Origin: Halalkalibacter alkalisediminis
Lineage (GTDB): Bacteria > Bacillota > Bacilli > Bacillales > Bacillaceae_D
Direction of reading: 5' to 3'
NCBI RefSeq assembly: GCF_028610705.1
Contig: NZ_JAQQWT010000004.1
Span: forward strand, 139,300 to 203,299
DNA length: 64,000 nucleotides
Made by a program: the position numbers and the translations under genes. Below, one piece after another: positions 1 through 12,343 of this stretch. The first letter of the stretch is position 1; the number at the start of each line of letters is the position of its first letter. The notes below the pieces were generated by a model, which did no database searches, was not told where the DNA came from, and saw nothing but the letters and a program-made list of their open reading frames with translations.

Positions 1-1486
1 CAAGCTTTTTCTGTTTTTTCTTGTAGCTGTCTCTAATCTTAAAAACAATTGAGATAACAGCTAAACTTAAGAATACAGCGGCAATAGGTTGTGTAATGAA
101 AGGTAAGAAATCACCTTTTGAATACATCAGCCCTCTGCGCAAATTCGTTTCCACAAGCGGTCCCAAAATAAAGCCTAAAATAACAGGTGCAATTGGAAAT
201 TTATACTTTAACATTAAATAACCAAGAACACCGAAGAACAAAAGTGCACCTGCATCGAACATACGGTTATTTACTCCAATCGCCCCAACGACGCAAAGCA
301 CTAGGATGATGGGCAGCAACATGTACTTAGGTATACTAAGAATTCTTGTGAAGAATCTCATCCCAAAATAAAGGAAAGCAATCATGGCAATGTTCGCAAT
401 AATTAATGCAATAAAAATCCCATAGACGACATCACCATTGTTTTGGAACAGCAATGGACCAGGGGTTAACCCATGAATCACTAACCCTCCCAAAAGTAGA
501 GCTGTAACCGTGTCACCCGGAATACCTAAAGAGATCAAAGGAACAAGCGCTCCCCCTACGGCAGCGTTATTCGCTGACTCAGAAGCAACAACCCCATCTG
601 GAGTGCCTTTCCCAAATTTCTCAGGTGTTTTAGAACGGTTTTTAGCTGTCACATATGCAATGATATTTGCCGTTCCCCCACCGATACCAGGTAGAATTCC
701 AATTCCTATCCCGATGATGCTTGATCTTAGACCATTCCAACCTTGTTTGAAAAAATCACGAATGGAAAAGCCAAAACCTTTCATTTTATAGTGAACCGAT
801 TTTTCTTTTTTAATTTTTCGTTCAGATGCTTTTATGATTTCTGCTACCGCAAATAAACCGATTAATACAGGAAGCAAGTTGAATCCTGCATCAAGTCCGT
901 GATACCCAAATGTAAATCTCGGGAACGCATCAATGGGTGCTGCACCAACCATCGCCAACCCGATCCCCATCAAACCAGCTAATAAACCTTTTACTAAAGA
1001 GCTACCAGCCAAACTTGAGATCATCGTTAAGGCAAATACAGTAATGGCAAAGTACTCAAACGGACCAAATTTAAGAGCCATTTTCGCTAATGGAGGCGCC
1101 AAAAGCATTAAGATAAAAATACTTAGCAATCCACCGAGAAACGAGAACAAAATCGCATATCCAAACGCCTTTCCCGCTTCCCCCTTTTTCGCCATTGGAT
1201 AGCCATCAAAAGTCGTCGCAATCGATGAAGGCGTTCCTGGTAATTTCAACAAAATCGCCGGGATTAAGCCCCCTGATACACCACCAATGTATAGCCCCAT
1301 CAAGATCGCCATTCCATCCATTGGACTCATTCCAAACGTCATCGGTAAGGTGATGGCAATTGCCATGGTCGCTGTTAAACCTGGGATTGAACCAAACACA
1401 AGACCCATCGCTGTACCGATCAGGATAAACAAGATGGTTTTAAATGTCATTACAGCTGTTAGACCTTCTAAAAATAGATCAAACAT
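1..1486 (-). CDS. TctA-type tripartite transporter large permease (3' end cut)
   Basis: Large membrane subunit of a tripartite tricarboxylate-type (TTT) transporter, which imports carboxylates or sugar acids with a periplasmic-type binding protein. The reverse-strand frame opens at the ATG at 1486 behind an AAGGAGG site and stays open to base 1, about 495 residues; TctA proteins are near 500, so only the extreme C terminus is missing. The frame is rich in hydrophobic, Gly/Pro-rich segments and ends here in a Lys-rich cytoplasmic tail (Asp-Ser-Tyr-Lys-Lys-Lys). It lies 12 bp after tctB, whose stop overlaps its ribosome site. No TctC binding protein is seen in the window; it may lie further downstream or elsewhere. 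Confidence 0.88.
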   Translation of the reverse strand, partial: MFDLFLEGLTAVMTFKTILFILIGTAMGLVFGSIPGLTATMAIAITLPMTFGMSPMDGMAILMGLYIGGVSGGLIPAILLKLPGTPSSIATTFDGYPMAKKGEAGKAFGYAILFSFLGGLLSIFILMLLAPPLAKMALKFGPFEYFAITVFALTMISSLAGSSLVKGLLAGLMGIGLAMVGAAPIDAFPRFTFGYHGLDAGFNLLPVLIGLFAVAEIIKASERKIKKEKSVHYKMKGFGFSIRDFFKQGWNGLRSSIIGIGIGILPGIGGGTANIIAYVTAKNRSKTPEKFGKGTPDGVVASESANNAAVGGALVPLISLGIPGDTVTALLLGGLVIHGLTPGPLLFQNNGDVVYGIFIALIIANIAMIAFLYFGMRFFTRILSIPKYMLLPIILVLCVVGAIGVNNRMFDAGALLFFGVLGYLMLKYKFPIAPVILGFILGPLVETNLRRGLMYSKGDFLPFITQPIAAVFLSLAVISIVFKIRDSYKKKQKKL

Positions 1487-1498
1487 GTGAAAACCTCC

Positions 1499-2005
1499 TT
1501 AACCTAAAATCCCCGCTGGCAACCTTAAGTAAAATATAGATTTGAAACAATAGTAGATAATCCCTGAAGATACAACGGATATGATTAGAAATAACGTAAT
1601 ATTCCGATGAGCTCTTTCAGCTAATAAGTACATCTGTAAAAACAGATAAATGGCTGTCATTATTAGAAAACCAATAGATGGGATTAGCGCAACATATCCA
1701 ATTAAAAGCGCTATCGTCCCTACTACGGACAGCTTACTAATAGACTCTTTTAAATTTTGTTCTTCTTCCTCTTCTTCTTCCTCATCAAGTATGACAGCTG
1801 TTTGCGGATTTCTTACTTGTTTAATAGAGTTGGTTAATAGAATTAAACTAAGGACGAAAATTCCAACAGCCAGCAACCTTGGTGCGAAATCGGCTCCAAT
1901 ATTGGTTACCGTCATTTTTTGAATACTGTAAGTAGCGATAAACATAATAATTGATACAATCAATAAGAAAACGCTCGCATAAATGTCTTTATATTGTTTG
2001 AGCAT
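1499..2005 (-). CDS. TctB-type tripartite transporter small permease
   Basis: Small membrane subunit pairing with TctA. The 168-residue product has about four hydrophobic segments, the usual TctB architecture. The start at 2005 (MLKQYKD) is preferred over the upstream in-frame ATG at 2020 because GGGAG sits at a good distance only from the former. An odd feature is a run of eight glutamates (about residues 76-83) in the loop after the second membrane segment. Cotranscribed with the dehydratase-like gene before it (28 bp) and tctA after it. Confidence 0.85.
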   Translation of the reverse strand: MLKQYKDIYASVFLLIVSIIMFIATYSIQKMTVTNIGADFAPRLLAVGIFVLSLILLTNSIKQVRNPQTAVILDEEEEEEEEQNLKESISKLSVVGTIALLIGYVALIPSIGFLIMTAIYLFLQMYLLAERAHRNITLFLIISVVSSGIIYYCFKSIFYLRLPAGILG

Positions 2006-2032
2006 CGTATTCTCCCTCATTTCTTTGGAAAA

Positions 2033-3046
2033 TTACCCTTCAAATTCAACTAACGCGGCTAACAACGCTTTGATGTATCCTATCGAGTAGGCAAAACCTA
2101 TACTTCCATAACTCCAGCCAATGTTTGAATTCGCCCAGTTTTTATCAAGATCAGGGTTGTCTCCTTCCATCATTGGAACATGGTCTGGATTTAAGCAGCC
2201 ATTGTAACCGACTTTCTTTAGTTCAAGTAAAATTTTATACATATTCATATCGCCATCATCTAGTAACGCTTCTTCAAACGCTCCTGCAGTTGGCAAGGTC
2301 CCTCGAACATTACGGAAGTGTACAAGGAAGATACGGTCTTTTCTGCCATAGTGGTTAATTTCATTTAGTACTAATGGGCTTCCTCCTTCTTCCGCTCTTG
2401 TCCCTACGCAATAGATGTACCCAACATTTTTGCTTGGGAATTCATCCATAATTCTACGGTAACCAAGTCCGCCAAATGGTGTATCGTGATTCGGTGAGTC
2501 TGAAGGATGCATGCCGATGTTGACATCATAGTCTTCACAAACCGGTACAATTTTTGAGTAAGCATCACGGAAACGTCCCCACCATTGCTCATGCTGCTCG
2601 AGAGTAGGAGTTTCATAAGGCTCCTTTTGAAAACCAAGGCTTTCCCCTCGAGCAATCGCTCCTCCTCTTTGCCTGGCTTCAAAACTTTTCGTCATATAGT
2701 TAAACGTATCTCCAGCAAAACGCTGTCTGACGATTTTGATTCCAGCTTCCCCGAATACTTTTACGGCATTGACCGAGTTTTCTAATTCTCGTTCGCTACC
2801 TTCTTCTTTATTCATAAACTTTTGTGAAAGATCAGGCAACGTAACACGATTTACATCTAACCCAAAGGAGCGAACTCGTTTTTTCATTTTTAATACAGCA
2901 TCTAAATCTGGAAAACCTTGTTCCTTTACTCCCGGGAACGAAGAACCTGTGCCAAAGTCAACACAATCTACTCCTAACTGACACATTTGTCTTAAATCGC
3001 CATCCGTTAAATCAAACTTTGTTGTTGTAACCGATACTTTCATCAT
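2033..3046 (-). CDS. Mannonate dehydratase (UxuA)-family TIM-barrel enzyme
   Basis: A 337-residue protein of the UxuA/xylose-isomerase-like TIM-barrel group. UxuA landmarks are recognisable: HPSDSP (UxuA has HPDDPP), YCVGT, VHFRNV, GDMNMYK and NPDHVP. UxuA dehydrates D-mannonate to 2-keto-3-deoxygluconate, but the altered HPSDSP motif and the transporter neighbours leave the true substrate open; a related sugar acid is plausible. The start at 3046 (MMKVSV) has GGAGGG seven bases upstream; an in-frame ATG at 3094 has no such site. First gene of an operon with tctB and tctA, driven by the operator-overlapped promoter at 3165-3193. Confidence 0.78.
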   Translation of the reverse strand: MMKVSVTTTKFDLTDGDLRQMCQLGVDCVDFGTGSSFPGVKEQGFPDLDAVLKMKKRVRSFGLDVNRVTLPDLSQKFMNKEEGSERELENSVNAVKVFGEAGIKIVRQRFAGDTFNYMTKSFEARQRGGAIARGESLGFQKEPYETPTLEQHEQWWGRFRDAYSKIVPVCEDYDVNIGMHPSDSPNHDTPFGGLGYRRIMDEFPSKNVGYIYCVGTRAEEGGSPLVLNEINHYGRKDRIFLVHFRNVRGTLPTAGAFEEALLDDGDMNMYKILLELKKVGYNGCLNPDHVPMMEGDNPDLDKNWANSNIGWSYGSIGFAYSIGYIKALLAALVEFEG

Positions 3047-3164
3047 TTCTTTTCCCTCCATTTGCAACTCAATAAAGTATACGCTTTCATTCATTTATTA
3101 AAAAACAAGACCACCTATAGAGGTCACTATTCCCTAAACATTTGCCTGTTTATTTGATAGTTTA

Positions 3165-3193
3165 ATTGTAAGACAAATAAATTAATGAGTCAA
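3165..3193 (-). promoter_or_regulatory. Sigma-A promoter with GntR-family operator
   Basis: On the reverse strand TTGACT (3188-3193) and TACAAT (3165-3170) are separated by exactly 17 bp. The -10 overlaps the palindrome TTGT-AAG-ACAA at 3166-3176, which fits the FadR-subfamily consensus (TNGT-N-ACNA type). The same 11 bases recur upstream of the GntR gene. Repression by occlusion of the -10 is inferred. Confidence 0.75.
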
Positions 3194-3219
3194 TACTAAA
3201 TTTTTAGAATATTGAATGC

Positions 3220-3255
3220 GCCGAAAAAACACCCCCAGTAAGCTCTATTTTCGGC
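3220..3255 (-). terminator. Putative terminator of the GntR gene
   Basis: GCCGAAAA and TTTTCGGC form an 8-bp stem just after the regulator's stop codon; the run of T on the reverse strand lies inside the second arm, so the terminator is only moderately convincing. Confidence 0.45.
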
Positions 3256-3257
3256 TC

Positions 3258-3965
3258 TCACTTATTTATTTCTAATCTTTTTAACGCCTTTTTTCTAACG
3301 AAGTCAAGATGACGATACATCGCGATATAAGCTTCTACTGGATCACGTTTTTCAAGAGCCTTGAAAATGTCAACATGATAGCTCAAGGTATCTTCTAGAT
3401 TTCGATTTTCCAATGGGATTTGCTCTAATATATTCTGATGAAATTTTTGTAAGGCATCAATGATTCCTTCAAATAGCGGATTTCTGGCACTGTGAGCAAT
3501 GATTTTGTGAAAGCGCATATCGACATCAGATGAATCATTCGTTGGGAGGTTTCTCATCTCTTCAATGTTTTCTCTAATTAATTCCAACTCTTCGTCAGTA
3601 ATTTTTTCAGCTGCTAGTGTTACTAACCCTAATTCTAATGCAACTCTTGTCTCAATTATTGAAATAACGTCTCCTGCGGATAGAGCTAACATCATTGAAA
3701 AAGGCTTACTCCCTATCTTCTCTGAGAAGAACGTACCGTGACGAGTCTTGCGATTGACTATCCCCATTACTTCTAAAGAAGTTAAAGCCTCTCGTATCAC
3801 TGGCCTACTCACATCACAGATTTCCATTAGTTCGTGCTCTGATGGAATTCTGTCACCTGGCTTCAGTTGGCCTGTCATTAATAAATTTATAATCTCATCA
3901 ATAACTTGTTTTGAAAGAGATTTTCGACTAAGTGATTTAATTTCTACTTCTTTATTGTCTGTCAT
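3258..3965 (-). CDS. FadR-subfamily GntR transcriptional regulator
   Basis: A 235-residue repressor-type protein: winged-helix GntR DNA-binding domain at about residues 12-80 (LKPGDRIPSEHELMEICDVSRP is interrupted by the typical recognition helix SRPVIREAL) and an all-helical FCD effector domain at about 95-225 (RVALELG, DMRFHKIIA, HVDIFKALEKRD). Strong GGGGGA ribosome site before the ATG. Members of this subfamily sense sugar acids or other small carboxylates; here it sits beside a UxuA-like enzyme and a TTT carrier, so it most likely controls them. An identical palindrome is found in front of both transcription units, implying autoregulation. Confidence 0.88.
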   Translation of the reverse strand: MTDNKEVEIKSLSRKSLSKQVIDEIINLLMTGQLKPGDRIPSEHELMEICDVSRPVIREALTSLEVMGIVNRKTRHGTFFSEKIGSKPFSMMLALSAGDVISIIETRVALELGLVTLAAEKITDEELELIRENIEEMRNLPTNDSSDVDMRFHKIIAHSARNPLFEGIIDALQKFHQNILEQIPLENRNLEDTLSYHVDIFKALEKRDPVEAYIAMYRHLDFVRKKALKRLEINK

Positions 3966-4000
3966 GTTCTTTCCCCCTATATTTATGTCTATATTTTCAA

Positions 4001-4011
4001 TTGTAAGACAA
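4001..4011. promoter_or_regulatory. Second GntR operator (autoregulatory)
   Basis: TTGTAAGACAA, identical to 3166-3176 (identity extends over 14 bases), 36 bp upstream of the GntR start. Reverse-strand TACAAT within it could again be the -10 box. Confidence 0.7.
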
Positions 4012-4101
4012 AATGATAAAAAAATAAACTATTCTTTTGGGAATTGAAAAGGTGGTTTGGACTGTCTCTTTAATGAAACCTAATTGATTTTTTCATCAAA
4101 A

Positions 4102-4128
4102 AAGTGAACCCCCTAATGGGATTCACTT
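4102..4128 (-). terminator. suf operon terminator
   Basis: Reverse strand: AAGTGAA stem with inner CCC/GGG pairing and a TTTTTT run directly after; lies 17 bp after the sufB stop codon. Confidence 0.85.
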
Positions 4129-4144
4129 CGATTTTTTATAAAGA

Positions 4145-5542
4145 TTAACCAATAGACCCTTCCATCTCAAACTTGATCAGACGGTTCATCTCAACAGCGT
4201 ACTCCATCGGAAGTTCTTTTGTGAACGGTTCGATGAAGCCCATTACGATCATTTCTGTTGCTTCTTGCTCAGAAATACCACGGCTCATTAGGTAGAAGAG
4301 TTGATCTTCAGATACTTTTGAAACCGTTGCTTCGTGCTCAAGCGTAATGTTGTTGTTTAAGATTTCGTTATAAGGAATGGTATCAGACGTTGATTCGTTA
4401 TCCATGATGAGTGTATCACACTCGATCTTCGACTTAGATCCGGCAGACTTACGGCCAAAGTGACAAATACCACGGTATGTTACTTTACCACCATGTTTAG
4501 AGATCGACTTCGATACAATCGTAGACGAACAGTTTGGTGCAAGATGGTGAACTTTCGCTCCGGCATCTTGGTGCTGCCCTTTACCAGCAATAGCGATAGA
4601 AAGGATCGTACCTTTCGCACCTTCACCGCGCATGACAACAGCAGGGTATTTCATCGTTAATTTCGAACCGATGTTACCATCCACCCATTCCATTGTTGCA
4701 CCAGCATCAGCAACTGCACGCTTTGTCACAAGGTTGAAGATGTTTGGAGCCCAGTTTTGGATCGTTGTGTAACGGCAGTATGCGTCTTTTTTAACGATGA
4801 TCTCAACAACGGCACTATGAAGTGAGTTCGTTGAGTATACAGGCGCTGTACAACCTTCTACGTAGTGTACAGAGCTGTCTTCGTCAGCAATGATCAACGT
4901 ACGTTCGAATTGACCCATGTTTTCTGAATTAATACGGAAATACGCTTGTAATGGCGTTTCAGTCTTAATGCCTTTTGGTACGTAGATGAAAGATCCTCCA
5001 GACCAAACAGCTGAGTTTAAGGCAGCAAACTTGTTGTCTGATGGTGGAATGATCGTACCAAAGTGCTCTTTGAAAATGTCTTCGTGCTCTCTTAACGCTG
5101 TATCGGTATCAGTGAAAAGAATGCCTAGGTCTGTTAGTTCTTGCTTCATGTTGTGGTATACAACCTCAGATTCATACTGAGCTGAAACCCCTGCAAGATA
5201 CTTTTGCTCTGCCTCAGGGATACCTAGTTTATCAAATGTATTTTTGATTTCCTCTGGTACTTCATCCCATGATTTCTCTGACTTCTCTGATGGCTTAACG
5301 TAGTACGTGATATCATCAAAGTGAAGTTCAGATAGATCTCCACCCCATTGTGGCATAGGCATTTTGTAGAACATTTCTAATGATTTTAAACGGAAGTCTA
5401 ACATCCATTGTGGTTCTTTTTTCATGTTTGAGATTTCTTCAACAATTTCTTTCGTTAATCCACGCTTCGAGCGGAAAATCGAAACATCTTTGTCTGAGAA
5501 ACCGTATTGATATTCTCCGATTTCAGGCATTTTTTTAGCCAT
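4145..5542 (-). CDS. sufB: Fe-S scaffold subunit SufB
   Basis: 465-residue core of the SufBCD scaffold that builds Fe-S clusters. Recognised by near full-length family sequence, the beta-helix core and the C-terminal [18 protein letters not shown] block shared with SufD. Cys375 in the SKIECDTL stretch is in the region where the SufB family carries its conserved catalytic cysteine. Last gene of sufCDSUB, 48 bp after sufU, and followed by a strong terminator. Confidence 0.97.
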   Translation of the reverse strand: MAKKMPEIGEYQYGFSDKDVSIFRSKRGLTKEIVEEISNMKKEPQWMLDFRLKSLEMFYKMPMPQWGGDLSELHFDDITYYVKPSEKSEKSWDEVPEEIKNTFDKLGIPEAEQKYLAGVSAQYESEVVYHNMKQELTDLGILFTDTDTALREHEDIFKEHFGTIIPPSDNKFAALNSAVWSGGSFIYVPKGIKTETPLQAYFRINSENMGQFERTLIIADEDSSVHYVEGCTAPVYSTNSLHSAVVEIIVKKDAYCRYTTIQNWAPNIFNLVTKRAVADAGATMEWVDGNIGSKLTMKYPAVVMRGEGAKGTILSIAIAGKGQHQDAGAKVHHLAPNCSSTIVSKSISKHGGKVTYRGICHFGRKSAGSKSKIECDTLIMDNESTSDTIPYNEILNNNITLEHEATVSKVSEDQLFYLMSRGISEQEATEMIVMGFIEPFTKELPMEYAVEMNRLIKFEMEGSIG

Positions 5543-5590
5543 TTGAAACCCTCCTCATATAGTCTAACTGCAATAAGCTTTACGCTTTGC

Positions 5591-8548
<2,958 letters not shown>

Positions 8549-8617
8549 ACTTATCCACCCTTTACTATTGTACTGCTCGCTTCATACGAGTCGATTGCTA
8601 TCTATTTTCCGGTTTTC

Positions 8618-9409
8618 TTACGCTTCTAGGTTTGCGCCTACACGCTCGTCTTCAATACCAAGCTCTGTCTTAATCCAGTCATAACCTTCTGCCTCAAGAC
8701 GAGCTGCTAGTTCAGCGCCACCAGATTTAACAATACGACCTTGCATCATTACGTGTACTTTATCAGGAGTGATGTAGTCAAGTAGACGTTGGTAGTGAGT
8801 GATGATTAAGCAACCAAAGTTTTCGCTACGCATTTCGTTAACACCTTTAGAAACAACTTTAAGAGCATCGATATCTAACCCTGAGTCAATTTCATCAAGA
8901 ATCGCGATTTTCGGCTCAAGCATTAATAGTTGAAGAATTTCGTTACGCTTCTTTTCTCCACCTGAGAAGCCTTCATTTAAGTAACGGTGTGAAAACGAAT
9001 CATCCATATCAAGAAGTTCCATTTTCTTATCTAGTTGACGGATGAATTTCATAAGTGAAATTTCGTCTCCTTCTTCACGCTTCGCATTGATTGCTGAACG
9101 TAAGAAGTCTGCGTTTGTAATTCCACTAATTTCACTTGGGTATTGCATCGCTAAGAAAAGACCAGCTTGTGCACGCTCGTCTACTTCCATTTCAAGCAGA
9201 TCTTCTCCATCTATTGTTACTGAACCACTTGTGATTTCATATTTAGGGTGACCCATAATCGCTGAAGCTAAAGTGGATTTACCCGTTCCGTTCGGTCCCA
9301 TGATCGCATGGAATTCTCCACCTTTGATTTCTAGGTTGAAATCTTTTAAGATTTCTTTTCCTTCTACTGATACGTATAGGTTTTCAATTTTTAGATATGG
9401 TACTGACAT
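8618..9409 (-). CDS. sufC: Fe-S assembly ATPase SufC
   Basis: 263-residue ABC-type ATPase of the SufBCD scaffold, cytosolic. Walker [10 protein letters not shown] (about residues 38-46), signature FSGGEKKR, Walker [12 protein letters not shown]. The start at 9409 (MSVPYLK) has GGAGGT eight bases upstream; the longer frame to 9448 lacks a ribosome site. First gene of sufCDSUB. Confidence 0.97.
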   Translation of the reverse strand: MSVPYLKIENLYVSVEGKEILKDFNLEIKGGEFHAIMGPNGTGKSTLASAIMGHPKYEITSGSVTIDGEDLLEMEVDERAQAGLFLAMQYPSEISGITNADFLRSAINAKREEGDEISLMKFIRQLDKKMELLDMDDSFSHRYLNEGFSGGEKKRNEILQLLMLEPKIAILDEIDSGLDIDALKVVSKGVNEMRSENFGCLIITHYQRLLDYITPDKVHVMMQGRIVKSGGAELAARLEAEGYDWIKTELGIEDERVGANLEA

Positions 9410-9497
9410 TACGATGACCTCCAATGTATTATGCTTTATCCAGGACAAAGCGGTTTTTAATTTTAATTTATTTTATTCTCAATCTATTCTCATTACA

Positions 9498-9526
9498 ATC
9501 TTATAACAAATCTATTATAAGTTCAA
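9498..9526 (-). promoter_or_regulatory. Candidate suf promoter
   Basis: Reverse strand TTGAAC (9521-9526), 17 bp, TAAGAT (9498-9503), about 90 bp before sufC. Alternative -10 boxes overlap in this AT-rich stretch. Confidence 0.4.
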
Positions 9527-9755
9527 GGAAGAGTCACTATGTTTAAAACTATTATTCCTATGTTTATAGTATAAACGTTTCGTCTCATCCGTACACGCTA
9601 CGCTCACACGTTAGTTTGAGCCATTTACGCTTCCTTCATTATAATTAATTATTTTTTTCAAGGCCCCTTGTCTTAAGATGACTTAGTAGACTCTACTTTT
9701 TCTTTTTTAAAGGCTGTTTTCGCATACTTTCTTGTTTTTATCGGTTAGGAGGAAG

Positions 9756-9905
9756 TGACGTGTTCGTTCCATTGCGCTCCAGCCACTCGCTTTCCGCGGG
9801 GAGGTGCCGAGCCTCCTCGGCTACGCCTGTGGGGTCTCGCCCTTTCCTCTATATCCCGCAGGAGTCGAGTGACTTCCGCTCCATTTCACTAAGTGGAAAT
9901 AACCC
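9756..9905. repeat. GC-rich intergenic repeat of Bacillaceae type
   Basis: A GC-rich block in an AT-rich gap with strong dyad symmetry (GCCGAGCCTCCTCGGC core at about 9807-9822; TTCCGCGGGG; GTGGGGTCTCG). I recognise this general motif as a dispersed intergenic repeat of many Bacillaceae chromosomes. Only one copy is seen in the window; its function is unknown. The rest of the 9410-10005 gap holds only the suf promoter region and the terminator at 9953. Confidence 0.6.
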
Positions 9906-9938
9906 TATTCCAAAGCAACAATCTTTACGAAAAAAGCC

Positions 9939-9980
9939 TTTTTAAAAGAAAAAGAGTAGCACCTCAGGAGGCACTACTCT
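9939..9980 (-). terminator. Terminator after small ORF
   Basis: AGAGTAG ... CTACTCT stem with an inner CCTC/GAGG pairing (9953-9980), followed on the reverse strand by TTTTTCTTTT. It lies 25 bp after the stop of the small frame at 10006, supporting that this frame is expressed. Confidence 0.8.
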
Positions 9981-10005
9981 GCTCGATTCTAAAAAATGAT
10001 ACGAC

Positions 10006-10197
10006 CTAGCTAAATTGAGCTGCAATTTTTTTGCTAGCCTCGTAATCTTTTTCACGTTGTTTCTCAATCTTAATTCGCTTATCTAAGCTTTGATGATACT
10101 CCGAATAACTAATACCGTGTGCTTGTTGCATTCCTTTTTCCATTTCTCCAGTGACCGATGGGTGGCCCTCTGTACGACTTTCTAATGAATGAATAAT
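10006..10197 (-). CDS. Small hypothetical protein, unusual start
   Basis: A 63-codon reverse frame ending QREKDYEASKKIAAQFS, charged and likely helical; no family recognised. No ATG fits a ribosome site: the first internal ATG (10143) has GGAG only two bases away. The best start by spacing is an ATT at 10197, seven bases after AAAGGG, immediately after an in-frame stop at 10203. Its dedicated downstream terminator favours a real gene. It could instead be a shorter 45-residue product from 10143, or a decayed gene. Confidence 0.45.
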   Translation of the reverse strand: MIHSLESRTEGHPSVTGEMEKGMQQAHGISYSEYHQSLDKRIKIEKQREKDYEASKKIAAQFS

Positions 10198-10352
10198 GAA
10201 TCAACCCTTTCTCGTTTATGTCAAAGTAATCTTACCACGGTCAGAAAATTCGACCAACTTCGAAATAACGAGATAAATGAGTATTTTGCGCCTTGAGAGG
10301 TGGTTATGTATTGTCAGAAAAAATACCAATACAAATCCTTTATCATGCTAGC

Positions 10353-10727
10353 TTATTGAACTTGGTTACCACTACCACCTAGTTCACTAATGCATTCTTG
10401 TACAAGCGTTACAGCTTGGCTCATTGCAGCTCCGCCACCAAATGCCGCCGTCACTCCAATGGTTTCTAGAATCTCATCTTCGGAACAGCCTTGATCCAAA
10501 CAACCTTTCGCGTGGTAAATGATGCAATATTCATCTTGAGAAAACACACTAATGCCCAGGGCAATCATTTGCTTTTCTTTTTGAGAAAGCTTGCCTTCTG
10601 CAAAGCACGCTTCCGTAAAAGCATTGTATTTCTTAGCGATCTCAGGCATTTTTTGTGTGAAGTTTCCAAGCCCTTGCTTATATTCCTGTAAAGCTTGCTC
10701 AATTGGAGAGTTTTGTTGTTGGTCCAT
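10353..10727 (-). CDS. Carboxymuconolactone decarboxylase-family protein
   Basis: 124 residues with the CMD/AhpD-like helical core: [15 protein letters not shown], the motif [10 protein letters not shown] and [11 protein letters not shown]. Family members include decarboxylases and AhpD-type peroxidase partners; this one has a single Cys in the E-Y-C-x-x-Y-H motif rather than the AhpD CxxC, so a thiol peroxidase role is doubtful. Substrate unknown; monocistronic. Confidence 0.82.
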   Translation of the reverse strand: MDQQQNSPIEQALQEYKQGLGNFTQKMPEIAKKYNAFTEACFAEGKLSQKEKQMIALGISVFSQDEYCIIYHAKGCLDQGCSEDEILETIGVTAAFGGGAAMSQAVTLVQECISELGGSGNQVQ

Positions 10728-10896
10728 TAGATGAAGCCCCCTTTGTAAAATTGTGACAACGATAGTATTCGTAGGTCAAAGAGGGTTTATACAAAGAAAA
10801 AGAGGTAAGTTATTTCCTTATGTATGTATTTCTAAGCTGTTTTAAGAGATATTACGGGATAAGACTTTATTTCGTTAGGAGGATTTAACAACATTC

Positions 10897-11421
10897 ATGT
10901 TACCAGAATTGACGATCCGTTTAATACTCTTTTTACCCTGGTTTACTATACTATTCATGAAAAAGGAATTCATCAAACGCTACACACCCGTTGCAACCTT
11001 TTCAGCTTTACTAGTTACCTTACATGGTGAACTTGCCTACACACAGGAATGGCTTACTCAAAACGTCAAAATAACAGACGTGTTCATAACTTTTCTCCCC
11101 TTCACATTTGGACTTTTCTTAGTCGGCACGATTTGGATTTTCGCTGTGACGTTTGGACGGTTTTGGTTGTTTTTATTTGTCAATATCGTAATTGATATTG
11201 TCTTTGCATTTGGCATACACCGCTTTATCATGGTACCTCAAGGCATAGTAGAAGAATTGAAGCACGGGAGCTTTGAAGTGTTTACCGCTTTTCTCGTGAT
11301 GGCTATCATTCTTTATCTTTATCAAATGTGGGTCGAAGAAGCCTTATTTAAGACCGATCATACAAGCAAAAATAAGAGCGTGAAAGATCGGTTGAAAACG
11401 GTTCTCCGTTCAGATTTCTAG
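10897..11421 (+). CDS. Hypothetical multi-spanning membrane protein
   Basis: 174 residues with about five hydrophobic segments (residues 5-20, 29-45, 62-82, 85-110, 125-150) and a basic C-terminal tail ending KDRLKTVLRSDF. Start ATG behind AGGAGG. I recognise no catalytic motif; it resembles the general class of small Bacillus integral membrane proteins of unknown function. Monocistronic, sharing a bidirectional terminator with metQ. Confidence 0.8.
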   Translation: MLPELTIRLILFLPWFTILFMKKEFIKRYTPVATFSALLVTLHGELAYTQEWLTQNVKITDVFITFLPFTFGLFLVGTIWIFAVTFGRFWLFLFVNIVIDIVFAFGIHRFIMVPQGIVEELKHGSFEVFTAFLVMAIILYLYQMWVEEALFKTDHTSKNKSVKDRLKTVLRSDF

Positions 11422-11423
11422 TC

Positions 11424-11460
11424 AAAAAGGCTGTTGAGCATCGTGCTCAACAGCCTTTTT
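11424..11460. terminator. Bidirectional terminator (membrane gene / metQ)
   Basis: Perfect 17-bp inverted repeat (AAAAAGGCTGTTGAGCA and its complement) with a 3-nt loop between convergent genes; T runs on both strands. Confidence 0.92.
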
Positions 11461-11475
11461 ATAACCCATGTTCTA

Positions 11476-12327
11476 TTATTTAATTACCGGAATAACCGCT
11501 CCATTATATCTTTCATTAATAAATTGTTGAACCTCTTCTGATTGAAGAATTTCTACTAATTTTACTAATTCAGGTCGATTCTCATCTTCAGCACGAACAA
11601 CGATTAAGTTTGGTTGAAGAACATCCGCACTTTCAAATTCAATACCATACTGCTCAATATCCACTCCGCCTTCTAGTGCATAGTTTGTATTAATCACAAC
11701 TGCGTCCCCTTCACCAGCTTCAAAAGATGGGGCAAGCATTCTAGCTTCCACTTGTGGATTTCCAAACTGTAGGTTCTTCGGATTAGAAACGATATCATCG
11801 ATGGTTGCTAAAGCACCCTCTTCAACGTCAAGTTCAATGAGACCCGCACGCTCAAAGATCGGTAAGATACGACCGTGATCACTAATTGAATCACTCATCA
11901 CAATGCTAGCGCCTTCTGGAAGTTCATCTAAACTAGCATACTCTTTTGAATACACTCCAATTGGCTCAGCATGAACAGTACCAATGCTTACAAAGTCGTA
12001 ATTATTTTCTTCAATTTGCATCGCTAAGTAACCAGGTGTTTGGAAGTAGTTCGCATCGATGTCGCTATCACGCAATGTTTGGTTTGGTAAAATATAATCT
12101 TGGAAGGTCACAATCTCAAGGTCAATGCCTTCTTCAGCGAGTAACGGTTGAACGAATTCAAGCACTTCTGCATGAGGTACAGCAGATGCACCTACAACGA
12201 TTTGTTTTACTTCTTCTTGACCTGCTTCTTCTACAACCTCTTCTGTCGACTCTTCTTCAGCCCCGCCGCATGCCACTAATGAAAGTGACAATGCTGCTGC
12301 ACCTATTACACTTAGAAATTTCTTCAT
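11476..12327 (-). CDS. metQ: Methionine ABC transporter binding lipoprotein MetQ
   Basis: 283-residue NlpA/MetQ lipoprotein that captures methionine outside the membrane. Signal peptide and lipobox LSLVACGG at the N terminus, then an acidic linker. The start at 12327 follows AAGGGGG; the longer frame to 12378 overlaps metI and lacks a site. Third gene of the S-box-controlled metNIQ operon. Confidence 0.93.
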   Translation of the reverse strand: MKKFLSVIGAAALSLSLVACGGAEEESTEEVVEEAGQEEVKQIVVGASAVPHAEVLEFVQPLLAEEGIDLEIVTFQDYILPNQTLRDSDIDANYFQTPGYLAMQIEENNYDFVSIGTVHAEPIGVYSKEYASLDELPEGASIVMSDSISDHGRILPIFERAGLIELDVEEGALATIDDIVSNPKNLQFGNPQVEARMLAPSFEAGEGDAVVINTNYALEGGVDIEQYGIEFESADVLQPNLIVVRAEDENRPELVKLVEILQSEEVQQFINERYNGAVIPVIK

Positions 12328-12343
12328 TTGTAAATCCCCCTTG

